A stretch of 64,000 bases of DNA, taken from Cloacibacterium caeni_C. Its GTDB lineage: Bacteria > Bacteroidota > Bacteroidia > Flavobacteriales > Weeksellaceae. This document shows, piece by piece, positions 43,878 through 52,258 of the stretch. The translations under genes and the position numbers were made by a program. The notes under the pieces are model-generated. The model saw only the letters and a list, made by a program, of their open reading frames with translations, ran no database searches and was not told where the DNA came from. The stretch spans positions 10,461 through 74,460 of the forward strand of contig DITA01000047.1 of assembly GCA_002422665.1 (NCBI GenBank). Direction: 5' to 3'. Each line of letters starts with the position of its first letter. The stretch's first letter is position 1.

Positions 43878-43903
43878 TCAACCTCAACCTTAATCTTAAT
43901 CTA
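43878..43903 (+). repeat. Short imperfect tandem repeat before tnaA
   Basis: The leader of tnaA holds two copies of TCAACC followed by two copies of TTAATCT in the 26 bp before the ATG. It is too short and degenerate for a firm call. Confidence 0.3.
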
Positions 43904-43905
43904 AA

Positions 43906-45282
43906 ATGAAACTTCCTTACGCAGAACCCTTCCGCATAAAAATGGTGGAAGAAATTTCGCAATCTACACGCGAACAAAGAGAAATTTGGCTTCAAGAAGC
44001 GCACTATAACTTATTTAATTTAAAATCTTCTCAGGTTTTTATCGATTTACTTACCGATTCAGGAACGGGAGCAATGAGTGATAAACAATGGGGAGAACTC
44101 ATGACTGGAGATGAATCTTATGCAGGTTCTCGCTCCTTCGAAAAACTCCAAAAACAAGTCGAAAAATTAACGGGATTTCACTTTCTTTTACCAGTTCATC
44201 AAGGTAGAGCTGCAGAAAATGTGCTTTTTTCTACGATGATTAAAGAAAATGACATCATTCCCGGAAATTCTCATTTTGACACGACAAAAGGTCATATAGA
44301 ATTTAGAAAAGCTCATGCAGTAGATTGTACGATTGATGAGGCTTTTGATATAGAAAATCTTCATCCTTTCAAAGGAAATTTAGATATTCAAAAATTGGAA
44401 AAAGTTTATCAGTCTTATCCAAAAGAACAAATTCCGTTTTGTTTGATTACCATTACTTGTAATACTTCTGGTGGACAACCCGTTTCTTTGGAAAACATAA
44501 AAGCGATTAAAAATCTTTCTGATCAATACGGAATTCCAGTTATTTTTGACGCTGCGAGATTTGCCGAAAATGCTTATTTCATCAAACAAAGAGAAGAAAA
44601 TTACAAAAATTGGAGCATCAAAGAAATCTGTAGAGAAATGTTTTCTTACGGAATTGGGATGACCATGAGTTCTAAAAAAGATGGTTTGGTAAATATTGGT
44701 GGTTTTATCGCTTTAAATGACGAAGAAATTTTCAGAAAAGCGTCTAATTTCACTATTATTTATGAAGGTTTTATCACTTACGGAGGAATGGCTGGAAGAG
44801 ATATGGCTGCACTTGCACAAGGTTTAGACGAAGCAACCGAATTTCCTTACTTAGAAAGCAGAATTTCTCAAGTAGAACTTCTGGGAAATCTTTTGATTGA
44901 ATACGGGATTCCTGTCCAGAAACCAATTGGCGGTCACGCAGTTTTCTTAGATGCGCTGAAGTTCCTTCCGAACGTAAAAAGAGAAGAATTTCCTGCACAA
45001 ACATTGGCTTTAGAAATCTATAAAGAGGCAGGAATTAGAGGCGTAGAAATTGGAACCATTTTGGCAGATAGAGATCCAGAAACCAGAGAAAATCGTTATC
45101 CGAAATTGGAATTGGTAAGATTGGCATTGCCAAGAAGAACCTTTACGGATAATCATATTCGCTATATTGCAGCAGCGCTTAAAAATGTTTTTGACCGAAG
45201 AGATGAAATTACAAGAGGTTACAAAATCACTTGGGAGTCAGAAATTTTAAGACATTTTACAGTAAAGTTAGAGCAAGCATAA
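43906..45282 (+). CDS. tnaA: Tryptophanase
   Basis: This PLP enzyme cleaves tryptophan to indole, pyruvate and ammonia. The 458 residues align throughout with E. coli TnaA: EPFRIKMVEEI-type start, VFIDLLTDSGTGAMS, DESYAGSRS and the PLP-lysine region SSKKDGLVNIGG (Lys257/258). SHFDTTKGH, GTILADRDPET and C-terminal LRHFTVKLE match tryptophanase rather than tyrosine phenol-lyase, which has Phe in place of that His. No tnaC-like leader peptide or Trp permease gene was seen next to it. Confidence 0.9.
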   Translation: MKLPYAEPFRIKMVEEISQSTREQREIWLQEAHYNLFNLKSSQVFIDLLTDSGTGAMSDKQWGELMTGDESYAGSRSFEKLQKQVEKLTGFHFLLPVHQGRAAENVLFSTMIKENDIIPGNSHFDTTKGHIEFRKAHAVDCTIDEAFDIENLHPFKGNLDIQKLEKVYQSYPKEQIPFCLITITCNTSGGQPVSLENIKAIKNLSDQYGIPVIFDAARFAENAYFIKQREENYKNWSIKEICREMFSYGIGMTMSSKKDGLVNIGGFIALNDEEIFRKASNFTIIYEGFITYGGMAGRDMAALAQGLDEATEFPYLESRISQVELLGNLLIEYGIPVQKPIGGHAVFLDALKFLPNVKREEFPAQTLALEIYKEAGIRGVEIGTILADRDPETRENRYPKLELVRLALPRRTFTDNHIRYIAAALKNVFDRRDEITRGYKITWESEILRHFTVKLEQA

Positions 45283-45311
45283 AAAATGCCGAGAATTTTC
45301 TCGGCATTTTT
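45282..45311. terminator. Bidirectional terminator, tnaA / barrel protein gene
   Basis: Stem ATGCCGAGAA / TTCTCGGCAT with flanking A- and T-tracts lies between convergent genes. Confidence 0.85.
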
Positions 45312-45328
45312 ATTTTTTATAAAGTTTT

Positions 45329-45835
45329 TTAGTTGTCAATATCAAAAGACACTCCAATATTTACTGCAAACTGATTGTTTAAATCGTCAAAAGCAATTTC
45401 AGATTTTTTGTATTTCGCGATTGGGAATTGCATTTCTGTATAGAGTCCAAAACCTTTATCGAAGAAATATCTTGCTCCAAGATGTCCACCGAAATTTTTA
45501 AGTCCAAGGTTTAATCCAGGATATACATCTACATTTGAAGGAAGTTTCAAAACACTTCCAAGATTGGCATTTAATCTTACTTTTAAGTCAAATCTATCTC
45601 CGAATTTTGGAATTTCTCCACCAATTTCTTTTACACCAAGAAGATATCCAGCTTGTGCGCCAATTGAGAAACTCTCGCCTAAACCATAATCTACAGAAGA
45701 AACAATACCTGTTCCTCCATCTTGTAAATTAGCACCTAAATTTACTTTTACATCACCTGCTCCTTTATAAGCAACAGTTTGAGCGCTTGCAAAACCTACG
45801 GCAAATATCATTGCGCTTGCAAAAATTTTTTTCAT
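45329..45835 (-). CDS. Predicted outer-membrane beta-barrel protein (DUF6646-like)
   Basis: The 168-residue protein has a signal peptide (MKKIFASAMIFAVGFASAQ). A barrel-like domain follows: VDYGLGESFSIGAQAGYLL, SNVDVYPGLNLGLKNFGG, HLGARYFFDKGFGLYTE. It is a paralogue of the product at 59263-59694, sharing the order signal, GxGDxK, (D)YG, DVYPGLxxGL and HLGxRYFF. Function unknown; it is not a porin by size. Confidence 0.78.
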   Translation of the reverse strand: MKKIFASAMIFAVGFASAQTVAYKGAGDVKVNLGANLQDGGTGIVSSVDYGLGESFSIGAQAGYLLGVKEIGGEIPKFGDRFDLKVRLNANLGSVLKLPSNVDVYPGLNLGLKNFGGHLGARYFFDKGFGLYTEMQFPIAKYKKSEIAFDDLNNQFAVNIGVSFDIDN

Positions 45836-45868
45836 AATTTATATTTTTATAACGTTATAAAACGGGCG

Positions 45869-45876
45869 CAAAGATA
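45869..45876 (-). promoter_or_regulatory. -7 box of the barrel protein gene
   Basis: The minus strand reads TATCTTTG, 33 nt before the ATG at 45835. An AACGTT palindrome lies between box and start. Confidence 0.5.
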
Positions 45877-45880
45877 AAAT

Positions 45881-46255
45881 TTATTTTAATTTGAAATCTA
45901 CAGCCCTGAAAACATCTGCCGTATCTGTAACAAAATAAATGCCATTTTCTTTCTCTACCAATTTCGGTTTGAACCCGAAAATTGCGGTAGATTGAGCTAT
46001 TACATTGACTTTAAATTTTTTATCGGTTTTATTTTCTGGAGTAATTTCTTGTAAAATATTATTGAGCACTACAGATTTTGGTGCAATAGAATCATGACTT
46101 AGTTCAAATTCTACCCAATATCCTTTTTGGTCAGCATTAGAATAAGAAGAATAAGTGGCGTTTTTTACCTTTGGCAAAACGTTTGATTGACAAGAAATTG
46201 CGAGGCTTGCCATAAAGATTGCTCCCAAAAATGATTTTATTATACTAATTTTCAT
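45881..46255 (-). CDS. Hypothetical lipoprotein
   Basis: The 124-residue product is not recognised. It begins with a lipoprotein signal (FMASLAISCQSN) and continues as a single small domain with alternating strands (KGYWVEFELSHDSIAPKSVV). It is probably anchored in the envelope. It lies upstream of the barrel protein gene on the same strand, but that gene has its own promoter-like box. Confidence 0.68.
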   Translation of the reverse strand: MKISIIKSFLGAIFMASLAISCQSNVLPKVKNATYSSYSNADQKGYWVEFELSHDSIAPKSVVLNNILQEITPENKTDKKFKVNVIAQSTAIFGFKPKLVEKENGIYFVTDTADVFRAVDFKLK

Positions 46256-46294
46256 AAATTTATCGTTAAGTTTATTACAAATCTATTCAAAAAA

Positions 46295-47776
46295 ATGAAA
46301 CTTAAATATCTATTTAACGCACTATTTTTAACATTAGTATTTATCTCTTGTTCTAGAGATGACAATAATGATTCTGGTTCTACTACTAAGCCCGATGAAA
46401 TCAATAATTTTGTTTGGAAGGCGATGAACTCTTGGTATTATTGGCAACCCAATGTTCCTAATTTAGCAGATTCTTTTGATGATAATCAAACCACGTACGC
46501 TAATTTTTTAAATGGAAAAACTCCAGACAAGCTTTTCTATTCTTTGCTTTATCAAAGAGGTACCATTGATAGATTTTCTTGGATTGAAAACAATAATGAA
46601 GTAGTATATTCTTCTAAAATTGCCGAAGTTGAAAAAAGTGGAGGTTTTGATATAGGAATTTATCCGAAAGACAATACCAATACTACCGCAGTTGCTCTTG
46701 TAAATTATGTGGTTCCTAATTCTCCTGCAGCTTTAGCTGGTTTAAAACGTGGTGATGTAATCACTAAAGTAAATGGTTCTCCTTTAACGCTTAATAATTC
46801 TGACTTATTGTATAACAATCAAGTAACTGTTACTCTGGCAGCAACGGTACAATTAACGAGTGCAGGACTTATTACCACAGATAAAACTTCTTCTATTTCG
46901 ATTACTCAAGCAGATATAGACGAAAATCCAATCGCTTATTATGAGAAAAAAGTGTACGGAACTAAAAATATTGGATATTTGGTATTTAATGCTTTCAAAG
47001 CAGATTATAATGATGAGTTAAATGCTGCTTTTGCTCAAATGAAAGCAGATGGAATCAATGAATTGGTTTTAGATTTAAGATATAACGGAGGTGGTTCTCT
47101 GGAAACGGCAGTTGCTTTAGCAGGAATGATTAACGGCAATTATAGCGGAAGTCCGTATGTTTTTTTAGATTTTAATAATAAACATAATAGCGAAGACGGC
47201 TTTGATTATTTGAATAACCAAGTTAATACTTACAGTTTAGTGAATAACAGACCCGAAAAATCTGGAACACAAACCATTAATAGTCTTAATCTGACTAAAG
47301 TCTATGTATTGGTAAATTTCCAAACTGCTTCTGCAAGTGAACTTACGGTTCAGTGTCTTAAAAAATATGTAAATGTGGTAACGATTGGTTATGATACAGT
47401 AGGGAAATTTGTAGGCTCTATCACTTTATATGATTCTCCTGCTCAAGATTATACTTCTTATGCGAACAGAAATACGAAGCACAACTGGCAACTACAACCG
47501 ATTACTTTTTCTTATTACAACAAAGACAAAGATGTAAATCCAGAATTTATTGCTCCGAATTATGAAGTAAATCCTTATTCTATTTTCAATAATTTAACTG
47601 CTTTTGGCGATGTAAGAGACCCGTTTTTGAAAAAGGCTTTAGAGCTTATTACAGGTCAGTCATTCAGAATGGGTAATACTTCTACCAGCAGTTTTGAAAA
47701 TAAAAATCTACAAAAATTCAATCCTACGAATGCTGCAAAAGGTCTTTATATTCAAGATTTTCAGAATTTTAGATAA
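46295..47776 (+). CDS. S41 family (C-terminal processing) peptidase, lipoprotein
   Basis: The 493-residue protein has a lipoprotein signal (LTLVFISCSRDD) and an N-terminal helical region (EINNFVWKAMNSWYYWQP). A PDZ domain follows (PNSPAALAGLKRGDVITKVNG), then the S41 catalytic domain. LVLDLRYNGGGSLETA is conserved, the nucleophile Ser is in NFQTASASE, and the Lys is in YDTVGKFVGS. It is probably a surface or periplasmic processing protease. Divergent from the hypothetical lipoprotein gene. Confidence 0.92.
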   Translation: MKLKYLFNALFLTLVFISCSRDDNNDSGSTTKPDEINNFVWKAMNSWYYWQPNVPNLADSFDDNQTTYANFLNGKTPDKLFYSLLYQRGTIDRFSWIENNNEVVYSSKIAEVEKSGGFDIGIYPKDNTNTTAVALVNYVVPNSPAALAGLKRGDVITKVNGSPLTLNNSDLLYNNQVTVTLAATVQLTSAGLITTDKTSSISITQADIDENPIAYYEKKVYGTKNIGYLVFNAFKADYNDELNAAFAQMKADGINELVLDLRYNGGGSLETAVALAGMINGNYSGSPYVFLDFNNKHNSEDGFDYLNNQVNTYSLVNNRPEKSGTQTINSLNLTKVYVLVNFQTASASELTVQCLKKYVNVVTIGYDTVGKFVGSITLYDSPAQDYTSYANRNTKHNWQLQPITFSYYNKDKDVNPEFIAPNYEVNPYSIFNNLTAFGDVRDPFLKKALELITGQSFRMGNTSTSSFENKNLQKFNPTNAAKGLYIQDFQNFR

Positions 47777-47781
47777 TTTTT

Positions 47782-47807
47782 AAAAGAGCAGAAATTTCTG
47801 CTCTTTT
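47782..47807 (+). terminator. Terminator after the S41 peptidase gene
   Basis: A 26-bp perfect palindrome with arms AAAAGAGCAGAAA and TTTCTGCTCTTTT runs into a T-tract. Confidence 0.85.
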
Positions 47808-47824
47808 TTTTGTCTTTATTCTTT

Positions 47825-47832
47825 TATCTTTG
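47825..47832 (+). promoter_or_regulatory. -7 box of uvrB
   Basis: TATCTTTG matches TAnnTTTG and ends 16 nt before the ATG at 47849. Confidence 0.52.
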
Positions 47833-47848
47833 TTCTTTATTCTAAAAT

Positions 47849-49840
47849 ATGAATTTCAAACTCCATTCAGAATTTGCGCCAACTGGTGATCAACCTACAG
47901 CTATAGAAAAACTCTCCGAAGGTTTACAAAACGGAGAGAAATATCAGACTTTGCTTGGTGTTACCGGTTCTGGTAAGACTTTTACCATTGCAAATGTGGT
48001 AGAAAAAGTTCAAAAACCGACTTTAGTTTTAGCACATAATAAAACTTTGGCGGCTCAACTTTTTATGGAATTCAAGGAGTTTTTCCCAGATAATGCAGTA
48101 GAATATTTCGTTTCTTACTACGATTATTATCAGCCAGAAGCTTACATTGCTTCGTCTGGAACGTATATAGAAAAAGACTTGTCTATCAATGAAGAAGTAG
48201 AAAAATTGAGACTTTCGGCTACGGCAAGTTTACTTTCCGGAAGAAGAGACGTTTTAATTGTGGCTTCAGTTTCATGTATTTACGGTATCGGAAATCCTAC
48301 AGAGTTTAATAAATCTTTGATTGAGCTAGAAGTTAATTCTAAAATTTCTAGAACGGCGTTTCTTCATAAGTTGGTAAATGCATTGTATTCTAGGAGTGTA
48401 AACGAATTTGCGAGAGGTACATTTCGGGTAAAAGGAGATGTGATAGATGTTTATCCAGCGTATGCTGATAACGGAATTAGAGTTCAATTTTTCGGAGATG
48501 AAATCGAAAAAATTCAAAGTTTTGATGTTATTTCTGGAAACGTAACTTCTAGTTTTGACCGAATTAATATTTATCCTGCCAATTTATTTGTGACCTCTAA
48601 AGAAACTTTAAACGGAGCGATTAGAGAAATTCAAGATGATTTGGTAAAACAAGTTGACTTTTTTAATTCTATTGAAAAACCAATTGAAGCCAAACGTTTG
48701 CACGAACGTACCGAATTGGATTTGGAAATGATAAAAGAACTCGGTTATTGCTCTGGAATTGAGAATTATTCTCGTTATATGGACGGAAGAATGCCTGGTT
48801 CTAGACCTTTCTGTTTACTCGATTATTTTCCGAAAGATTATTTGATGGTGATTGATGAATCTCACGTAACCATTCCGCAAGTTCATGCAATGTATGGTGG
48901 CGATAGAAGTAGAAAAGAAGCTTTGGTAGAATACGGTTTCAGACTTCCTGCTGCAATGGATAACAGACCTCTGAAATTTCCAGAATTTGAGGAAATGCAG
49001 AATCAAGTGATTTACGTTTCTGCGACTCCTGCTGATTACGAATTGGAAAAATCTGGCGGAATTTACACTGAACAAATTATCAGACCGACTGGACTTCTTG
49101 ACCCAATTATTGAAATAAGACCTACCATGAATCAAATTGATGATTTAATTGAAGAAATTCAAAAAAGGGTAGAAGAAGACGAACGTGTTTTGGTGACGAC
49201 TTTAACCAAAAAAATGGCAGAAGAATTGACCAAATATTTTACCAGATTTGGTATTAGAACTCGTTATATTCACTCAGATGTAGAAACTTTGGAGCGTATC
49301 CAAATTATGCAAGATTTAAGAACAGGATTATTTGATGTTTTGGTGGGTGTAAATCTTTTGAGGGAAGGTTTAGATTTACCAGAAGTTTCGCTGGTAGCAA
49401 TTCTCGATGCGGATAAAGAAGGGATGTTGCGTTCTCGTCGTTCTTTGGTTCAGACTATTGGTAGAGCTGCAAGAAATATCAACGGAAAAGCAATTATGTA
49501 CGCCGATAAAATCACCAATTCTATGCAAAAAGCAATTGATGAAACCAATTATCGCCGTGAAAAACAAACGCAGTACAATTTAGAACACAATAAGGTTCCG
49601 ACTCCGCTCAATAAGAAAATTTCTGAAAATTTAGTGGGAAGAAGCAAAGATTTCCCAGATTCTCAATACACGCAGAAAGAAATTATTCGTCAAGTTGCAG
49701 AAGAACGCGAAACTTACGGAAGCGTAGACGTGGAAAAACTCATCGCCGAAAAACAAAAAGCAATGGAAGCCGCTGCGAAAAATCTAGATTTCATCACCGC
49801 TGCAAAATTGAGAGATGAGATTGTAGCGTTGAAAGGGTAA
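47849..49840 (+). CDS. uvrB: Excinuclease ABC subunit B
   Basis: UvrB verifies DNA damage in nucleotide excision repair. The Walker A loop GVTGSGKT is at residues 37-44, the damage-binding hairpin is at YYDYYQPEAYI, and DESHVTIPQ is the DExH box. EGLDLPEVSLVAILDADKEG and QTIGRAARN are helicase motifs, and the C-terminal UVR helix pair contains LDFITAAKLRDEI. The length of 663 residues is normal. The stop codon lies 13 bp before the first transposase-linked repeat. Confidence 0.98.
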   Translation: MNFKLHSEFAPTGDQPTAIEKLSEGLQNGEKYQTLLGVTGSGKTFTIANVVEKVQKPTLVLAHNKTLAAQLFMEFKEFFPDNAVEYFVSYYDYYQPEAYIASSGTYIEKDLSINEEVEKLRLSATASLLSGRRDVLIVASVSCIYGIGNPTEFNKSLIELEVNSKISRTAFLHKLVNALYSRSVNEFARGTFRVKGDVIDVYPAYADNGIRVQFFGDEIEKIQSFDVISGNVTSSFDRINIYPANLFVTSKETLNGAIREIQDDLVKQVDFFNSIEKPIEAKRLHERTELDLEMIKELGYCSGIENYSRYMDGRMPGSRPFCLLDYFPKDYLMVIDESHVTIPQVHAMYGGDRSRKEALVEYGFRLPAAMDNRPLKFPEFEEMQNQVIYVSATPADYELEKSGGIYTEQIIRPTGLLDPIIEIRPTMNQIDDLIEEIQKRVEEDERVLVTTLTKKMAEELTKYFTRFGIRTRYIHSDVETLERIQIMQDLRTGLFDVLVGVNLLREGLDLPEVSLVAILDADKEGMLRSRRSLVQTIGRAARNINGKAIMYADKITNSMQKAIDETNYRREKQTQYNLEHNKVPTPLNKKISENLVGRSKDFPDSQYTQKEIIRQVAEERETYGSVDVEKLIAEKQKAMEAAAKNLDFITAAKLRDEIVALKG

Positions 49841-49853
49841 AAAATTTAAAAAA

Positions 49854-49925
49854 GACATTGCGTTCCTACGGAACGCTTTTTTAATGTCTGGATTTTGCTA
49901 CACACATTACATTCCTACGGAATGT
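49854..49925 (+). repeat. REP-like unit 1 (forward, two hairpins)
   Basis: Hairpin GCGTTCC-TAC-GGAACGC (49860-49876) is preceded by GACATT. Hairpin ACATTCC-TAC-GGAATGT (49909-49925) is preceded by ACACACATT. The unit is 72 bp long. Confidence 0.78.
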
Positions 49926-49954
49926 TAAAAAAATATAAAGTAACAATTTCAATA

Positions 49955-50026
49955 GGTTCCGTAGGAACCAAATGTGTGTAAGAATATATAGCGCAAATTT
50001 GGGGCGTTCCGTAGGAACGCAATGTC
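49955..50026 (-). repeat. REP-like unit 2 (inverted, two hairpins)
   Basis: Reverse orientation of unit 1: hairpin GGTTCC-GTA-GGAACC (49955-49969) followed by AAATGTGTGT, then GCGTTCC-GTA-GGAACGC (50004-50020) followed by AATGTC. It is also 72 bp, and 29 bp from unit 1, so units 1 and 2 together form a large inverted repeat. Confidence 0.78.
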
Positions 50027-50049
50027 TTTTAATTCTACTTTTATGGAAA

Positions 50050-50514
50050 TCAATCATAAAACTCAAACAAATATCTTTCATCATATTCTATCTCAAAAAC
50101 TTTTAGAAATTTCAAATATTCTGTCCTAAAATTTTCTTTTTTATGATGCTCTTTTTGATTTTCAATGTAATGAACTACTATGTCTTTTTGACTTTTAGCA
50201 TAAGAAAAGCAGCCATAACCTTCTTGCCAATGAAATCTTCCTAAAACGAATCTTTTTTCATTAATGAAACTTGTAGAAGAAGTTTTAATTTCTTTTACAA
50301 ATTGAGAAACAGAAATATCTAATTTTTTGAAACTAACAAAAAAATGTATGTGATCTGGATTTGCGTAGATTGATAGAAGTTTCTGTCCTTTATTATGAAT
50401 AATTCCTGTGATGTATTTTTGTAATTCTTCTCTGAAACTTTCTTTGATAAGGTTTTCTCTTCCTTTTACTACAAATATAAATTGTAGATAAATTTGTGAG
50501 TAAGTGTTTGGCAT
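50050..50514 (-). CDS. REP-associated tyrosine (Y1, IS200-like) transposase
   Basis: The 154-residue protein is a single-domain HUH nuclease of the IS200/RAYT family. The metal-binding HIH is at residues 55-57 (ANPDHIHFFVSFK), and the catalytic Tyr116 is in HYIENQKEHH with the usual downstream Gln and His. Both active-site parts are intact and the length is normal, so it may be functional. I chose MPNTYSQIYLQF at 50514. An alternative ATG at 50532 lies inside REP-like unit 3, and longer starts would translate the repeat itself. No TnpB partner is present. Confidence 0.88.
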   Translation of the reverse strand: MPNTYSQIYLQFIFVVKGRENLIKESFREELQKYITGIIHNKGQKLLSIYANPDHIHFFVSFKKLDISVSQFVKEIKTSSTSFINEKRFVLGRFHWQEGYGCFSYAKSQKDIVVHYIENQKEHHKKENFRTEYLKFLKVFEIEYDERYLFEFYD

Positions 50515-50527
50515 ATTAGTTTTTTTT

Positions 50528-50595
50528 GACATTGCGTTCCTACGGAACGCTTTTCTTGGTTTAGTTTTATTACACACATTTTGTTCCTACGGAAC
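50528..50595 (+). repeat. REP-like unit 3 (forward, two hairpins), upstream of the transposase
   Basis: Hairpin GCGTTCC-TAC-GGAACGC (50534-50550) is preceded by GACATT. Hairpin GTTCC-TAC-GGAAC (50583-50595) is preceded by ACACACATTTT. The unit is 68 bp long. It covers the 5' region of the transposase gene. Confidence 0.78.
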
Positions 50596-50602
50596 CTTTG
50601 AT

Positions 50603-50821
50603 TTATAATTGCTTTATTATTAAAGACGTAATTCCCCAAAAACCTGTTAACATTATTAATATACTGATTATTCTTAAAATTAAAACTGTTGTATATTTTG
50701 CTAAAAATTTTCTTAAAAAATTGTTTGCTTCTTTTTTTTCAATTTCTAAAATTTCTGGACTATATTTATAGAAATAGAGCCCAATAATCAGCATTAAAAA
50801 ACTTATAAATAAAATTTCCAT
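50603..50821 (-). CDS. Small two-helix membrane protein, unknown function
   Basis: This 72-residue product is not recognised. It has a hydrophobic helix at residues 3-20 (ILFISFLMLIIGLYFYKY), a charged middle (EILEIEKKEANNFLRK) and a second hydrophobic segment (LILRIISILIMLTGFWGI). The stop codon lies 8 bp from REP-like unit 3, and the start is 4 bp after the DUF3820 gene, so it may be the last gene of that transcript. Confidence 0.55.
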   Translation of the reverse strand: MEILFISFLMLIIGLYFYKYSPEILEIEKKEANNFLRKFLAKYTTVLILRIISILIMLTGFWGITSLIIKQL

Positions 50822-50824
50822 GTC

Positions 50825-51085
50825 CTAAAACTTATAAACCCTTTTCTTCGGTTTTTCATAATTCACTTCGCCACGAATTGGAGTGAGTAAATCCATTAAA
50901 CCATTGATTTTTATTTCATAAATGGTAGAAAGTTGCATGCCGAGTTTTCCTTTTGGCATTCCTTGTCGGTGAAACCATTCTAAATAAGAAATGGGCAAAT
51001 CTGCTAAAACGATTCCTGCATGTTTTCCAAAAGGCATTTTTACCTCGCAGATTTCTTTTAGTATTTCGGGGTTAATTTCTTGCAT
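50825..51085 (-). CDS. DUF3820 family protein
   Basis: The 86-residue protein matches DUF3820: MPFGKHAGIVLADLPISYLEWF followed by GKLGMQLSTIYEI (the first stretch is given with its natural gap after LAD). I chose the ATG at 51085, 4 bp after the permease stop codon; longer starts would run back into the permease gene. Function unknown. It is tightly spaced after the AI-2E family gene, so co-transcription is likely. Confidence 0.8.
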   Translation of the reverse strand: MQEINPEILKEICEVKMPFGKHAGIVLADLPISYLEWFHRQGMPKGKLGMQLSTIYEIKINGLMDLLTPIRGEVNYEKPKKRVYKF

Positions 51086-51089
51086 TTTT

Positions 51090-52181
51090 TTAAATATCAA
51101 TGTCAATTTTTGGCTGAAGTGGCGTTTCGCTTTCGGGAAGAACAATGTCATTCGGAGAATCTTCAGTTTCTTCAGAAAATTCGTCTCCATAAATTTGCAT
51201 CAACAGAATAGTGATAGAAACTAAAATCGGCCCAAAGATTAAACCTAAAAATCCAAAAATCTTTAACCCTAAAATAATTCCAAAAACAGTATTAAGAGGA
51301 TGGATGTTTTCTAATTTTTTTAAAAAAGTAAACCTAAAAATATTGTCTACCAATCCTACAATAATAAATCCGAAGCCTAAAACTCCTAATCCACCAAAAG
51401 TGTCGCCACTTGCAAGCATAAATAAACCAACTGGAACATAAATGATAGCTGCTCCCACAATCGGAATCATACTGCCAATAAAAGTAAGGATAAACAATAA
51501 TAAAGGACTTGGTGCACCGAATATAAAGTAGCCTATTACCGCAACAATCGCTTGCCCAAGAGCGACTACAGGAATTCCTACTGCATTGGCAATCACCATT
51601 TTTCTGAATTTTTCTCCAATTTTTTGGTCATTCGCTTTCTTTAAAGGAGAAATAGAAGTAAGAATTCTTTCGAATAATCTTCCTTTAGTAAGCATAAAGT
51701 ACAAGATAAAAAACATTCCTACAATTACACTAATCATATTCACTGTAGTATTCAGAATAGCACTGGAAGCTTGCGTAGCAAATCCTGTGATTTTTTCTAG
51801 ATTTCCGCCACTTAAAATTTCAAACCCTGTTTTGGCACGAATATAAGTTTCTATTTTTTCAAAAAATTGAGTAATACTTTCTGTATAAGCTTTTGCATCA
51901 CTTATTTTATTGACTAAAACTTCAATGGTGAAATACGTGGGAATCACAATAATAACTAGACAAATTAAGATAATGACCAATGCAGCAACCCAAGGTTTCC
52001 AGCCTTTTTCTTCGACGAGTTTAAAATTCCAACTTCTAGAAATAATATATAACGTGATGGCTCCCAACAAGGAAGGCAAAAAATCACTGAGATTGTATAA
52101 TATTATCGCTGAAAGAATGATAATGACCGCCAACATGAAAACTTGACGGATTTTGTTATTGCTGATTTGGTCTGGGTGCAT
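51090..52181 (-). CDS. AI-2E family transporter (PerM/YdiK-type permease)
   Basis: The 363-residue protein has about eight membrane helices with the family pattern: paired N-terminal helices, a cytoplasmic/periplasmic region near residues 90-150, and C-terminal IGSMIPIVGAAIIYVPVGLF and LGLKIFGFLGLIFGPILV. Members include TqsA, reported to affect AI-2 export, but many have other roles, including ion/proton antiport, so the substrate is open. It probably forms a unit with the two small downstream genes. Confidence 0.88.
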   Translation of the reverse strand: MHPDQISNNKIRQVFMLAVIIILSAIILYNLSDFLPSLLGAITLYIISRSWNFKLVEEKGWKPWVAALVIILICLVIIVIPTYFTIEVLVNKISDAKAYTESITQFFEKIETYIRAKTGFEILSGGNLEKITGFATQASSAILNTTVNMISVIVGMFFILYFMLTKGRLFERILTSISPLKKANDQKIGEKFRKMVIANAVGIPVVALGQAIVAVIGYFIFGAPSPLLLFILTFIGSMIPIVGAAIIYVPVGLFMLASGDTFGGLGVLGFGFIIVGLVDNIFRFTFLKKLENIHPLNTVFGIILGLKIFGFLGLIFGPILVSITILLMQIYGDEFSEETEDSPNDIVLPESETPLQPKIDIDI

Positions 52182-52211
52182 TTGTTTTGTTTTAATGCGA
52201 ATTTAATAAAA

Positions 52212-52237
52212 AAAGCAACAGTAAAATCTGTTGCTTT
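52212..52237 (-). terminator. Terminator after the membrane protein gene at 52259
   Basis: Stem AAAGCAACAG / CTGTTGCTTT with a 6-nt loop is followed by a T-run on the minus strand. Confidence 0.78.
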
Positions 52238-52258
52238 CTGTAAATTGTTTATAAAATT

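Larger units (their letters stand above)
49854..50595. mobile_element. REP-associated Y1 transposase (RAYT) with three two-hairpin repeat units
   Basis: A 742-bp block holds a single-domain tyrosine transposase gene and six hairpins arranged as three units: 49854-49925 (forward), 49955-50026 (inverted) and 50528-50595 (forward). In each unit, hairpin one carries GCGTTCC-TAC-GGAACGC next to GACATT, and hairpin two (NATTCC or GGTTCC type) lies next to ACACACATT. Hairpin centres are 47-50 bp apart. The transposase lies between units two and three, which face each other. It sits between uvrB and a small membrane protein gene. No target-site duplication was identified. Confidence 0.8.

Noticed and set aside
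43878..43903. tnaC-like leader peptide upstream of tnaA
   Set aside because: No short frame with a Trp codon is present in the leader.
50515..50577. Longer transposase N-terminus
   Set aside because: The added residues translate the REP-like unit itself, and the family starts near MPNTYSQ.
51086..51190. Longer start for the DUF3820 protein
   Set aside because: It overlaps the end of the AI-2E family gene by about 100 bp in another frame; the ATG at 51085 gives a full domain.
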